Part shown: positions 1-5,144 of the stretch, one piece after another
Layout of the letters: each line of letters begins with the position of its first letter
How positions within the stretch are numbered: the stretch's first letter is position 1
Source: Acidimicrobiales bacterium
GTDB lineage: Bacteria; Actinomycetota; Acidimicrobiia; Acidimicrobiales; UBA8190
Direction of reading: 5' to 3'
NCBI GenBank assembly: GCA_030042575.1
Contig: JASHZK010000320.1
Location: 1-5,144 of the forward strand
DNA: 5,144 nucleotides
Translations under genes and position numbers: made by a program
Notes under the pieces: model-generated
Told to the model about the DNA's origin: nothing
Databases searched by the model: none
What the model saw: the letters and a program-made list of their open reading frames with translations, nothing else

Positions 1-489
1 GTCGCTCTCTTCAGCGCTCATGGGAGGCCCGACCGGCCTGAGGTCATGGGACCCGGCGATGCGTGCCAGTTCCTCCGTGGGCGGAAACGCCGGGTTCCTC
101 GGCACGACACGCGCTTCAGCCGGCGTGCCGATGTCGCGGATGAGGTCTCGGAAGCTGGCGTTGTCATGTACGAGCAGGATTCGTGCCTCGCGCTCACCAA
201 CCACCCGGAAGGTGTGTGGCACGCCGCGGGGCATGGAGACCCAATGGCCCGCTCCGACGACAAGCTCTTCGTCGCCACAACGTAGGACCATCTCCCCCTG
301 GAGGATGTACCAGGTGTCATCGAGGTCTTCGTGGACGTGCAGCGGCGGCGCCGAACCGATGGGCAGGACCATCTCCATCACGATCGTGTGCATCTCCGGT
401 GCGCAGCGGTGCTCGACGACCAGGGTGTCGAGGAACCACCACACGAGCCCCTGTTCGCTTTCGGGGGAGTCAACAACTGCTGTTGTCAC
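1..489 (-). CDS. Cupin-domain protein (3' end beyond window)
   Basis: This is a small single-domain cupin beta-barrel, probably a metal-binding enzyme or sensor of the quercetin-dioxygenase-like kind; the substrate cannot be read. Cupin motif 1 is at residues 45-65, with H51 and H53 in PPLHVHEDL and D58 where the family usually has Glu. Motif 2 is at residues 81-96, with P87, G89 and H92 in MPRGVPHTF. The GTG start is chosen because AGGGAGGTGG (494-503, complement) lies about 7 nt upstream; ATG-only searches miss this frame. All 163 codons to the window edge are open. The tail after the barrel (residues about 111-163, ending near GPPM) matches the usual length of such proteins, so the stop is probably just outside. 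No signal peptide is seen. It is divergent from a MarR regulator, which may control it. The cupin call is firm; the function is open. Confidence 0.88.
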   Translation of the reverse strand, partial: MTTAVVDSPESEQGLVWWFLDTLVVEHRCAPEMHTIVMEMVLPIGSAPPLHVHEDLDDTWYILQGEMVLRCGDEELVVGAGHWVSMPRGVPHTFRVVGEREARILLVHDNASFRDLIRDIGTPAEARVVPRNPAFPPTEELARIAGSHDLRPVGPPMSAEESD

Positions 490-542
490 TTGGCCACCTC
501 CCTGGTGAGTTCGGGACCTGTCCCGCTCGAATAGTCAGGCAT

Positions 543-580
543 CTTTACGACTGAGCAGATGGTAAGGTACCCTTACGACT
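543..580 (+). promoter_or_regulatory. Operator/leaderless promoter between cupin and marR genes
   Basis: Three related hexamers are seen: CTTTAC (543-548), GTAAGG (562-567) and CCTTAC (571-576). The last two form a perfect inverted repeat around TAC. The octamer TTACGACT occurs twice, at 545-552 and 573-580, 28 bp apart, the second copy ending directly at the ATG. TTTACG (544-549) and TACCCT (568-573) are spaced 18 bp apart like -35 and -10 boxes. A transcript from them would start at or next to the ATG at 581, which has no Shine-Dalgarno sequence, so marR may be leaderless. Repressor bound to the inverted repeat would cover the -10 box. Promoter and operator roles are inferred. Confidence 0.5.
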
Positions 581-1054
581 ATGTCAAGTGATTCCTTGGA
601 CGACCCCGACGGTGGGCCCGGTCCGTACGTGGGGGCCATGCTCGGGGTCGTCTGGCAGTGGGTGCGTGATCAGCTGTACGCGGGTGTCGTTGCCGCCGGA
701 TACGACGATCTGAACGCCGCCCACGTCGGGCTGTGGCGCTACCCGGGCCTCGAGGGACTACGTCCGAGCCAACTCGCCGACCGCAGGGGTATCACGAAAC
801 AGGCGGTCAACGACCTGCTGGGGCACCTGGAACGACAGGGGTATCTGTTGCGCGTGCCCGATTCGGCCGACGGAAGGGCGCGGGTGATTCGACTCACTTC
901 CAAGGGCTGGCGGCTCCAGCGGACCATCTACGCCGAGGCGGGGGCGGCCCAGCTGCGGATCGCAGAGATCCTGGGGCAGCGGCGCTTCGCCCAGCTGCAC
1001 AGCTTCCTCGAGCTGCTGACCGAGGAGCTCGTGGGTTCGCTGGCCCGACCCTGA
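581..1054 (+). CDS. MarR-family transcriptional regulator
   Basis: This is a 157-residue winged-helix DNA-binding protein, the typical MarR length, expected to act as a dimer. Residues about 15-55 form the N-terminal dimerisation helices. Residues 61-88 (RPSQLADRRG, then ITKQAVNDLLGHLERQGYL) are the helix-turn-helix and recognition helix. Residues 92-110 form the wing, with the family signature D-x-R-x-x-x-x-x-LT-x-KG (DGRARVIRLTSKG). The remaining helices complete the dimer interface. The start at 581 keeps the whole first helix; the alternative ATG at codon 20 would cut into it. There is no ribosome binding site, which fits a leaderless mRNA. Repeats abutting the start suggest autoregulation and control of the divergent cupin gene. 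The ligand is unknown. Confidence 0.92.
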   Translation: MSSDSLDDPDGGPGPYVGAMLGVVWQWVRDQLYAGVVAAGYDDLNAAHVGLWRYPGLEGLRPSQLADRRGITKQAVNDLLGHLERQGYLLRVPDSADGRARVIRLTSKGWRLQRTIYAEAGAAQLRIAEILGQRRFAQLHSFLELLTEELVGSLARP

Positions 1055-1100
1055 CGCCAGTTTCGAGGGGCGTAGGTGACAACGCCGGTGGCGGATTCGA

Positions 1101-1120
1101 GGAGTGCCTTCGGCGTCTCC
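1101..1120. terminator. Possible bidirectional hairpin between convergent units
   Basis: GGAG (1101-1104) can pair with CTCC (1117-1120), and GCC with GGC around TTC inside it, joined by a G-T wobble and one bulged base. It lies 46 bp after the marR stop and directly after the stop of the minus-strand remnant, where both would need termination. There is no T-tract on either strand, so it is only a weak candidate. Confidence 0.25.
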
Positions 1121-1121
1121 G

Positions 1122-1394
1122 TCACGAGGCCGGTAGGAGTCTGTCCAAGGTCGCGCCATCGGAAATGGGACCTTCTACGGTGATGGATGCTGGAATGGCG
1201 GGAAGCCTTCCCCACAGAAGTAACAGAAGGTCAGCGGCGCTACCGCATAGTCGTGCTTCAGCTGGAACATCATCGCGGTGCACGATGCGTCCACGAGCCG
1301 GAAGCTCCACCGTCCAACGGTCCCCGGTGTCGAGCGTTTCGACGCGCACCGTCGGTCCTGTGGGGGCGTCTGGCCGGGCTCCCTCTGGGGCTTC
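1122..1394 (-). pseudogene. Remnant of an MDMPI/DinB-like gene (C-terminal domain only)
   Basis: The minus-strand frame reads EAPEGARPDAPTGPTV, then RVETLDTGDRWTVELP, and later GSAADLLLLLWGRLP and ASITVEG, ending in LDRLLPAS and a stop at 1122-1124. This matches, from memory of the family, the C-terminal domain of mycothiol-dependent maleylpyruvate isomerase-like proteins (TIGR03083 type): a D-T-G-x-R-W-T-V strand, the A-A-D-L-L-L-L-L-W-G-R helix and a final V-x-G strand. The N-terminal four-helix metal-binding domain is missing. In-frame stops occur upstream (TGA at 1395-1397 and another at about 1447), and neither other frame there resembles the family. Third codon positions are noticeably less GC-rich than in neighbouring genes, as expected for decay. 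A GTG at 1347-1349 has AGGA six bases upstream, so a short 75-residue protein could still be made. The domain match is fairly secure; pseudogene status is inferred. Confidence 0.6.
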
Positions 1395-1419
1395 TCAGGC
1401 GGCACCGGGCTCGTTGTCG

Positions 1420-1452
1420 TAATCTTCTCCGCCGACTGACCGCTGCGGTCAG
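1420..1452 (+). promoter_or_regulatory. Candidate -10 box and 17-bp palindromic operator
   Basis: CTGACCGC (1436-1443), T, GCGGTCAG (1445-1452) is a perfect 8-1-8 palindrome lying 80 bp before the start of the two-repeat protein gene. TAATCT at 1420-1425 fits a -10 box and would place a transcription start near 1432, directly in front of the palindrome; no good -35 hexamer is seen. A repressor site just downstream of a start site, or a 5' UTR hairpin, would both fit. The function is inferred. Confidence 0.4.
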
Positions 1453-1532
1453 CAAGAACAGGCGAGCGACTCCGGCGCAGGCGCAGTGCGGATCGGTGCT
1501 GGAACGCTGCGCCAGACGACTGAGGGGTAGCG

Positions 1533-2189
1533 ATGGCAATCATCCAATCGTCGATCTCAAGGGTCAAGCCCGGGCGCCTTGAGGATGTCATGTCCATGAC
1601 CCGGGAGCTCAGCAAGATCAACGAGCGTCTGGGCGTCACCACCGGGAGGCTGTTGACGGCGACGCTGGCGGGAGAATCCACGGGGCTGAATGTGTACTCG
1701 ACAGAGTTCGAGGACATGGAGGCGTACGTCGACTACGCCGAGGCGGCAGGCCAGGATGCGGAGATCCAGACCCTGTTGGCCCGTGCCCAATCGGCAGAAA
1801 GCCCGGTGGTGATCGAGCAGCAGAGCCTCGCTTCGGAGATCCCGCTCGGACGGACCCCGCGAAGGGGCCGGGGATCAGTTGTGGAGATCCATGTGAGCCG
1901 GCCCACACCCGGCTATATCGAGGCCGCCATGGCCATGGCCCGGCGGGTCTGTGACTTCGTGGAGTCCAACGGTGCCACCAACGCCCGGGTGTTCCGGCTC
2001 GGCTATGCCGGTCTCGGCAGCGGACTTCTCATGTCGAGCTGGGAGTTCGGAAGCGTGCGGGCGTGGGGACGTTTGAGCGGTGCCTGGGAGAACGATCCCG
2101 AGGGCCTGGCCATCGCCTCATCCGTTACCGAAGCAGACCCGGCCACCACGATCGTGTTCAGCGGGCTGTACAACGAGATCCCGGCCTGA
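1533..2189 (+). CDS. Protein of unknown function with two tandem ferredoxin-like repeats
   Basis: The protein has 218 residues and no signal peptide or membrane segment, so it is cytoplasmic. Residues 3-104 and 116-217 align without a gap at an offset of 113, with 29 identical positions of 102. Shared elements are SR-x-x-PG-x-x-E, M-x-M-x-R, E-x-x-G, A-G-x-x-x-GL, S-x-EF and the closing EIP. Each half starts with a beta strand, then a long helix, which suggests a dimeric alpha-beta barrel (ABM/EthD-like) half; fused, the two could form a pseudo-dimer in one chain. A basic, Gly-rich linker (LGRTPRRGRGS) separates them. The ATG at 1533 has GAGGGG five bases upstream. I do not recognise a named family, and no catalytic residues are evident. 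The fold is inferred; the duplication is directly visible. It stands alone and converges on the DinB gene. Confidence 0.85.
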   Translation: MAIIQSSISRVKPGRLEDVMSMTRELSKINERLGVTTGRLLTATLAGESTGLNVYSTEFEDMEAYVDYAEAAGQDAEIQTLLARAQSAESPVVIEQQSLASEIPLGRTPRRGRGSVVEIHVSRPTPGYIEAAMAMARRVCDFVESNGATNARVFRLGYAGLGSGLLMSSWEFGSVRAWGRLSGAWENDPEGLAIASSVTEADPATTIVFSGLYNEIPA

Positions 2190-2249
2190 ATTGAGATGCA
2201 CGTGGAGAGGAGTGGGCCGCTGGCGAAACACCACCGACGGGTGATCCAT

Positions 2250-2265
2250 CCTGAAACGATTCAGG
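2250..2265. terminator. Hairpin between convergent genes, overlapping a stop codon
   Basis: CCTGAA and TTCAGG form a 6-bp stem around a 4-base loop. The right arm overlaps the TGA stop of the minus-strand DinB gene (2261-2263), and the hairpin lies 60 bp after the plus-strand stop. No T-tract follows on either strand, so it is a weak shared terminator candidate. Confidence 0.3.
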
Positions 2266-2764
2266 CGTAGCCTGTCCTTCCGTCGAGTTGTTCACGCATC
2301 AAGTCGAGATGTCCGGCATGACGGGCGGTCTCCTCGATCATATGGACGAGCACCCACCGCAGGCTGACGAAGTCCGCCACCCGGCTCTGTCGGACACCGA
2401 CATCATCGAGCGACTTCGCCGACGTGATGTGCCGAGCGTGCTCACACTGCTCCCGGTAGAAGGTCAGCACCGAGTCCATGGTGTCCTCGGGCTCGATGCG
2501 GAACTGGATGGCGTTGTCGTCGTTGACCCGAGGCGGCGCCGCGACGTCCTCACCAACGAGGACGTAGCGGAACCAGTAGTACTCCACCCACCCCAGATGC
2601 TTGACGACACCCAGAGCGCTCAGACCGCTCGGCGTGAGTTGTCGACTGGCCTCGGCCAGTGACAGCCCTTCCACCTTCTGTTCGACGATGGTGCGGTACC
2701 AGTCCAGGAAGCCGGTGAGCAGCTCTCGCTCGGGGCTCTGGGTGCCGAGGTCCGTAGTGGTCAT
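2261..2764 (-). CDS. DinB/DUF664-family protein
   Basis: This is a 167-residue member of the DinB-like four-helix-bundle superfamily, which also contains bacillithiol- and mycothiol-dependent enzymes and binds a divalent metal through three histidines. Family signatures are LSALGVVKHLGWVEYYWF (residues 48-65, with H56) and the C-terminal helix VHMIEETARHAGHLDLMRE (140-158, with H141, H149 and H152), ending in the common DGRTGYA tail. Some of these histidines should form the metal site. The ATG at 2764 is preferred because members usually begin close to MTTTD-like residues; a GTG seven codons upstream (2785) is in frame but would run through an inverted repeat. No Shine-Dalgarno sequence precedes either start. 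The activity is unknown; thiol-dependent transfer or detoxification is typical of the superfamily. It is monocistronic and convergent with the two-repeat gene. Confidence 0.9.
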   Translation of the reverse strand: MTTTDLGTQSPERELLTGFLDWYRTIVEQKVEGLSLAEASRQLTPSGLSALGVVKHLGWVEYYWFRYVLVGEDVAAPPRVNDDNAIQFRIEPEDTMDSVLTFYREQCEHARHITSAKSLDDVGVRQSRVADFVSLRWVLVHMIEETARHAGHLDLMREQLDGRTGYA

Positions 2765-2766
2765 GG

Positions 2767-2785
2767 GTGCAGTTTGGCACTGCAC
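2767..2785 (-). promoter_or_regulatory. Inverted repeat directly upstream of the DinB gene start
   Basis: GTGCAGT (2767-2773) and ACTGCAC (2779-2785) are perfect 7-bp arms around 5 bases, ending two bases before the ATG at 2764. The position suits either an operator blocking transcription or translation of a leaderless gene, or an mRNA hairpin hiding the start. If translation begins at the GTG at 2785, the repeat is coding. The role is inferred. Confidence 0.4.
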
Positions 2786-2861
2786 AGCGGCGCAGCGCAG
2801 ATGGGGCGGGCCCGGCGGTGGAGGACGAGATGGAACGGGGAGGAAGCCCGGCCGGACGTCA

Positions 2862-3245
2862 TCAACCCTTGACGGTGATCTTCACGTCGAAGAGCACCAG
2901 TAGCGGACACTCCGGCGCACAACCCGGAGTGCCGATCGCCGTCACGCTCGCACTCCCACTGCTGGCGGCAACGAAAACGGCGGTAGCGGTCTCACCCGAC
3001 GTCCCCGAGAGCTGCTTCAGCACGGCTGTACTCGAGCTGCTGGGTTCGGTCCAGCTGGAGATACCCGGACCATGGAGCCGCACGTCGAGGTGTTCCCCTC
3101 GGTGCATCGTGTAGGAGTGTCCTTCGTCGTGGAAGGTGACGGTGATCGTGCCACGGGTGGGGGACGGAGAGGCTGCCGTGGCCACGCCGGCACCGGAGAA
3201 CACGCCCATCACCACAGCGGCAAGAACGGTGCTCAGTCTCCGCAT
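2862..3245 (-). CDS. Small secreted protein, Ig-like/chagasin (I42)-like fold
   Basis: The 127-residue product begins with a classical signal peptide: MRRLST, a hydrophobic core (VLAAVVMGVF), and cleavage near VATA-A at residues 24-25. The mature part is about 100 residues and rich in Ser, Thr and Val, with alternating beta-strand patterns (GTITVTF, GEHLDVRL, SASVTAI, LVLFDVKITVKG). SSWTEPSSSS followed by an F-x-A-x-x-x-G-x-A-x-V strand recalls actinobacterial proteins related to the chagasin-type protease inhibitors. That link is a weak resemblance, since the NPTTGY and RPW motifs are absent. C109 and C113 (PGCAPECP) could form a small disulfide loop. GGGGGG lies eight bases before the ATG at 3245; the ATG at 3251 (adding MN) is only two bases away and less likely. 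Export is well supported; inhibitor function is speculative. Confidence 0.8.
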   Translation of the reverse strand: MRRLSTVLAAVVMGVFSGAGVATAASPSPTRGTITVTFHDEGHSYTMHRGEHLDVRLHGPGISSWTEPSSSSTAVLKQLSGTSGETATAVFVAASSGSASVTAIGTPGCAPECPLLVLFDVKITVKG

Positions 3246-3351
3246 GTTCATCACCCCCCGAAGGAGCCCCGAGGGCGGCTCGCACTCCCAATCCTGGCAC
3301 CGTCTCATGGGTGGGGAAAGGGTCGAAGGCCCCGTGCGCTACAAGTGACGT

Positions 3352-3567
3352 CTATCTCGGTGCCCGGTTCCGTTGCCCGGACGACCTCGAGGATCGTGCC
3401 CACCGTCGGAGCGGTTGGAACCACCTGTGGCGACCCGGCGACTCCTCTGGGCCTTCTTCTCCCTGTTGCGAAACCATCGGTGGCAAGAGCCGCTGCACGT
3501 CGACGGGCTCGCCGCTGGAATCGCCTCGACTCCGGTGCTGCCAGCGCGCAACGCCGTCCTCGTTCAT
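3352..3567 (-). CDS. Doubtful 71-residue ORF
   Basis: An ATG (MNEDGVARWQ) is preceded by GGGGG (3573-3577, complement) at five bases, a good ribosome binding site. The first 28 or so codons end mostly in G or C; after about residue 30 this preference fades and the product becomes Arg/Ser/Pro-rich (WFQPLRRWARSSRSSGQRNR). No domain, signal peptide or homologue is recognised. It could be a chance frame, a genuine small protein, or a gene start followed by decay. It is included only for its start context. Confidence 0.2.
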   Translation of the reverse strand: MNEDGVARWQHRSRGDSSGEPVDVQRLLPPMVSQQGEEGPEESPGRHRWFQPLRRWARSSRSSGQRNRAPR

Positions 3568-3630
3568 CGCGACCCCCTTGTCGGCTCAGGTGCTACCACC
3601 CGACCGCCGGGACAAAGGGTTATTCGAGGG

Positions 3631-3659
3631 GCGGAGGACCCGTTGTCCGGCGCTTTTTT
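3631..3659 (+). terminator. Candidate intrinsic terminator, plus strand
   Basis: GCG (3631-3633) pairs with CGC (3651-3653) and GGAC (3636-3639) with GTCC (3645-3648) around CCGTT, separated by a 2x2 internal loop, and six T residues (3654-3659) follow at once. The T-run is the longest in this GC-rich window. No plus-strand gene is recognised upstream; the nearest plus-strand gene ends at 2189. It could end an unrecognised RNA or be chance. Confidence 0.35.
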
Positions 3660-3884
3660 GGTTCCGTTGTGTCGGCGACCACGCAGCGTCCACCGTTACA
3701 CCCTGCCCGTAGCCCTCGGCACAGCAAGGAGGCGAGCTCGTGGGAGACGGCTCGGTGTGCCGGAGAGCCGGGTGTGCTCCCGTGTCTGGACGATTCCTCG
3801 GCACGGTTTCGCCGTCGGTGCCCTCGTGGTGGCCTTCCGGCCCGCTCGGTTTTGGTCGGTCTTTCTGCCGGTGATGAAACGACG

Positions 3885-4268
<384 letters not shown>

Positions 4269-4311
4269 GCCTCCAGTGTGCCAGGAGCCGAGAACGGCGG
4301 ACACCCCTGGG

Positions 4312-4318
4312 TAGGGTA
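4312..4318. promoter_or_regulatory. Candidate symmetric -10 element between rnpB and xseA
   Basis: TAGGGTA reads TAGGGT on the plus strand and TACCCT on the minus strand, both fitting the TAnnnT pattern of a -10 box. On the plus side it would start xseA transcripts near 4324, about 22 bases before the ATG. On the minus side it would give an rnpB precursor with about 38 extra 5' bases, to be removed by processing. No convincing -35 boxes are seen on either side. Confidence 0.3.
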
Positions 4319-4345
4319 GAGCCCTTGATCCCGCCGGCCGGCACC

Positions 4346-5144
4346 ATGGACGAGCTGTGGCCCGATGAGCGCCGCAGCGTGCTCTCGATCGGTGCTCTCA
4401 TGGCCAAGGTGCAGGGGGCGGTGGCCGGGGCCTTCCCCCGAGGACCCGGGACATGGGTGCGCGGCGAGATCCAGAGCATCGACCAGCACCGCAGTGGGCA
4501 CTGCTACATGGAGTTGGCGGATCCCGATACGCCCCGGGGTCGGGACCGCCCGGTGCTCAAGGTCAACTGCTGGCGCACCACCTGGGGACCCATCCGCCGG
4601 ATGCTGTCCGCCCAGGGGATCGTCCTGCAACCCGGTGTGGTGGTGACCCTGCGGGGCCGGGTCGAGCTCTATGCCCCCCGAGCCCAGGTGAACTTCATCG
4701 CCGCCGAGATCGACGTCTCGGCCCTCCTCGGCCGTATGGCCGCCCAGCGGGCTGCGCTGATCGCCACCTTGGAGTCCGAAGGCCTGTTGCGGCGCAACGC
4801 CGGGCTGGCCGTACCGGTGGTCCCGTTGGTTGTGGGGTTGGTGGCCAGCCCTGGCACCGAGGGATTCGACGACTTCGTGGGCCAGCTGCGTGGGTCGGGC
4901 CTGGCCTTCACCGTGCTGCTGGCGGTGGTTCACGTCCAGGGCGCCCGCGCTCCGGCGTCGATCGCCAACGGACTGGCCACGGTTGCCCGTTCTGGATGTG
5001 ACATCACCGTTGTGGTGCGCGGGGGAGGAGCCAAGGCGGATCTGGCTGCCTTCGACACCGAGATGGTGGCCCGAGCCGTCGGCACGCACCCGGTGCCGGT
5101 GTGGACGGGCATCGGTCACACGGGCGACCAATCTGTGGCCGACG
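4346..5144 (+). CDS. xseA: Exonuclease VII large subunit (5' part; 3' end beyond window)
   Basis: XseA with XseB forms cytoplasmic exonuclease VII, which degrades single-stranded DNA from both ends. The first 266 residues are present; bacterial XseA is usually about 400-450. Residues about 11-122 form the N-terminal OB-fold (LSIGALMAKV, TWVRGEIQSI, GHCYMELAD, LKVNCWR, VVVTLRGRVELY). The catalytic domain follows: VGLVASPGTEGFDDF (163-177; one of D175/D176 matches the conserved Asp), VVVRGGGAKADLAAFDTEMVARA (222-244, with R225 of RGGG) and TGIGHTGDQSVAD (254-266, with H257 and D261). The usual GHETD is GHTGD here; His and the final Asp are kept. The ATG at 4346 has no Shine-Dalgarno sequence; an in-frame TTG at 4325, near the predicted transcription start, is an alternative. 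xseB probably follows outside the window. Confidence 0.95.
   Translation, partial: MDELWPDERRSVLSIGALMAKVQGAVAGAFPRGPGTWVRGEIQSIDQHRSGHCYMELADPDTPRGRDRPVLKVNCWRTTWGPIRRMLSAQGIVLQPGVVVTLRGRVELYAPRAQVNFIAAEIDVSALLGRMAAQRAALIATLESEGLLRRNAGLAVPVVPLVVGLVASPGTEGFDDFVGQLRGSGLAFTVLLAVVHVQGARAPASIANGLATVARSGCDITVVVRGGGAKADLAAFDTEMVARAVGTHPVPVWTGIGHTGDQSVAD

Larger units (their letters stand above)
3246..3884. other. Gene-poor stretch between secreted-protein gene and rnpB
   Basis: I see no convincing protein gene in these 639 bases. Open frames exist on both strands, but they are Arg/Pro/Ser-rich, lack consistent third-position GC preference and resemble no family. It contains one small ORF with a ribosome binding site (3352-3567), a terminator-like element (3631-3659, plus strand) and hairpin arms GGCAC/GTGCC at 3800-3822. 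I found no tRNA T-loop or tmRNA signature. It may hold the rnpB 3' flank, the secreted gene's leader and perhaps an unrecognised small RNA. Confidence 0.5.

Noticed and set aside
20..508. 162-codon plus-strand open frame
   Set aside because: It is antisense to the cupin gene, whose two motifs and ribosome binding site identify the true coding frame.
1175..1717. 180-codon minus-strand open frame
   Set aside because: It is antisense to the N-terminal part of the two-repeat protein, whose internal duplication proves the plus-strand frame; only a different frame carries the MDMPI-like remnant.
3800..3822. GGCAC/GTGCC hairpin with a small inner stem downstream of rnpB
   Set aside because: The stems are short, there is no T-tract on the rnpB strand, and hairpins of this strength are expected by chance in GC-rich DNA.
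3246..3884. Search for tRNA, tmRNA or CRISPR repeats in the gap
   Set aside because: No GTTCRANNC T-loop with a matching acceptor stem, no tmRNA tag or end motif and no regularly spaced repeats were found by eye.
4333..4342. GCCGGCCGGC palindrome before xseA
   Set aside because: Simple GC-only palindromes are frequent at this base composition; there is no spacing or conservation argument for a site.

Overview
The window is high-GC DNA whose content points to an actinobacterium. The evidence is a DinB/DUF664-family gene, a fragment that looks like the C-terminal domain of mycothiol-dependent maleylpyruvate isomerase-like proteins, strong G/C preference at third codon positions, and several genes without a Shine-Dalgarno sequence. 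The GHTGD form of the XseA motif and the overall style fit a deep-branching group such as Acidimicrobiia, but that placement is inference.

Left part (1-1054): a cupin-fold protein on the minus strand, running off the left edge, is divergent from a MarR-type regulator on the plus strand. The 91-base gap holds three related half-sites (CTTTAC, GTAAGG, CCTTAC) that overlap a plausible leaderless promoter of the regulator. This is the usual layout of a self-regulating MarR gene controlling its divergent neighbour.

Middle part (1055-3245): a 3'-terminal remnant of an MDMPI-like gene (minus); a two-repeat protein of unknown function (plus) preceded by a 17-bp perfect palindrome; a convergent DinB/DUF664 protein (minus) with an inverted repeat directly upstream of its start; and a small secreted beta-rich protein (minus) with a clear signal peptide. 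These look like separate single-gene units rather than one operon.

Right part (3246-5144): about 640 bases without a convincing gene, then the RNase P RNA gene rnpB (minus strand, about 384 nt, bacterial type A), then divergently the 5' part of xseA, the exonuclease VII large subunit, cut by the right edge. Several long open frames cross rnpB or run antisense to xseA; they are artefacts of GC-rich sequence.

I see no clear new multi-gene system. The most interesting items are the RNase P RNA with two apparent compensatory changes in its highly conserved P4 helix, the ungapped internally duplicated protein at 1533-2189, the operator-like palindromes in front of three genes, and the unexplained 3' flank of rnpB, which has a terminator-like element on the opposite strand.
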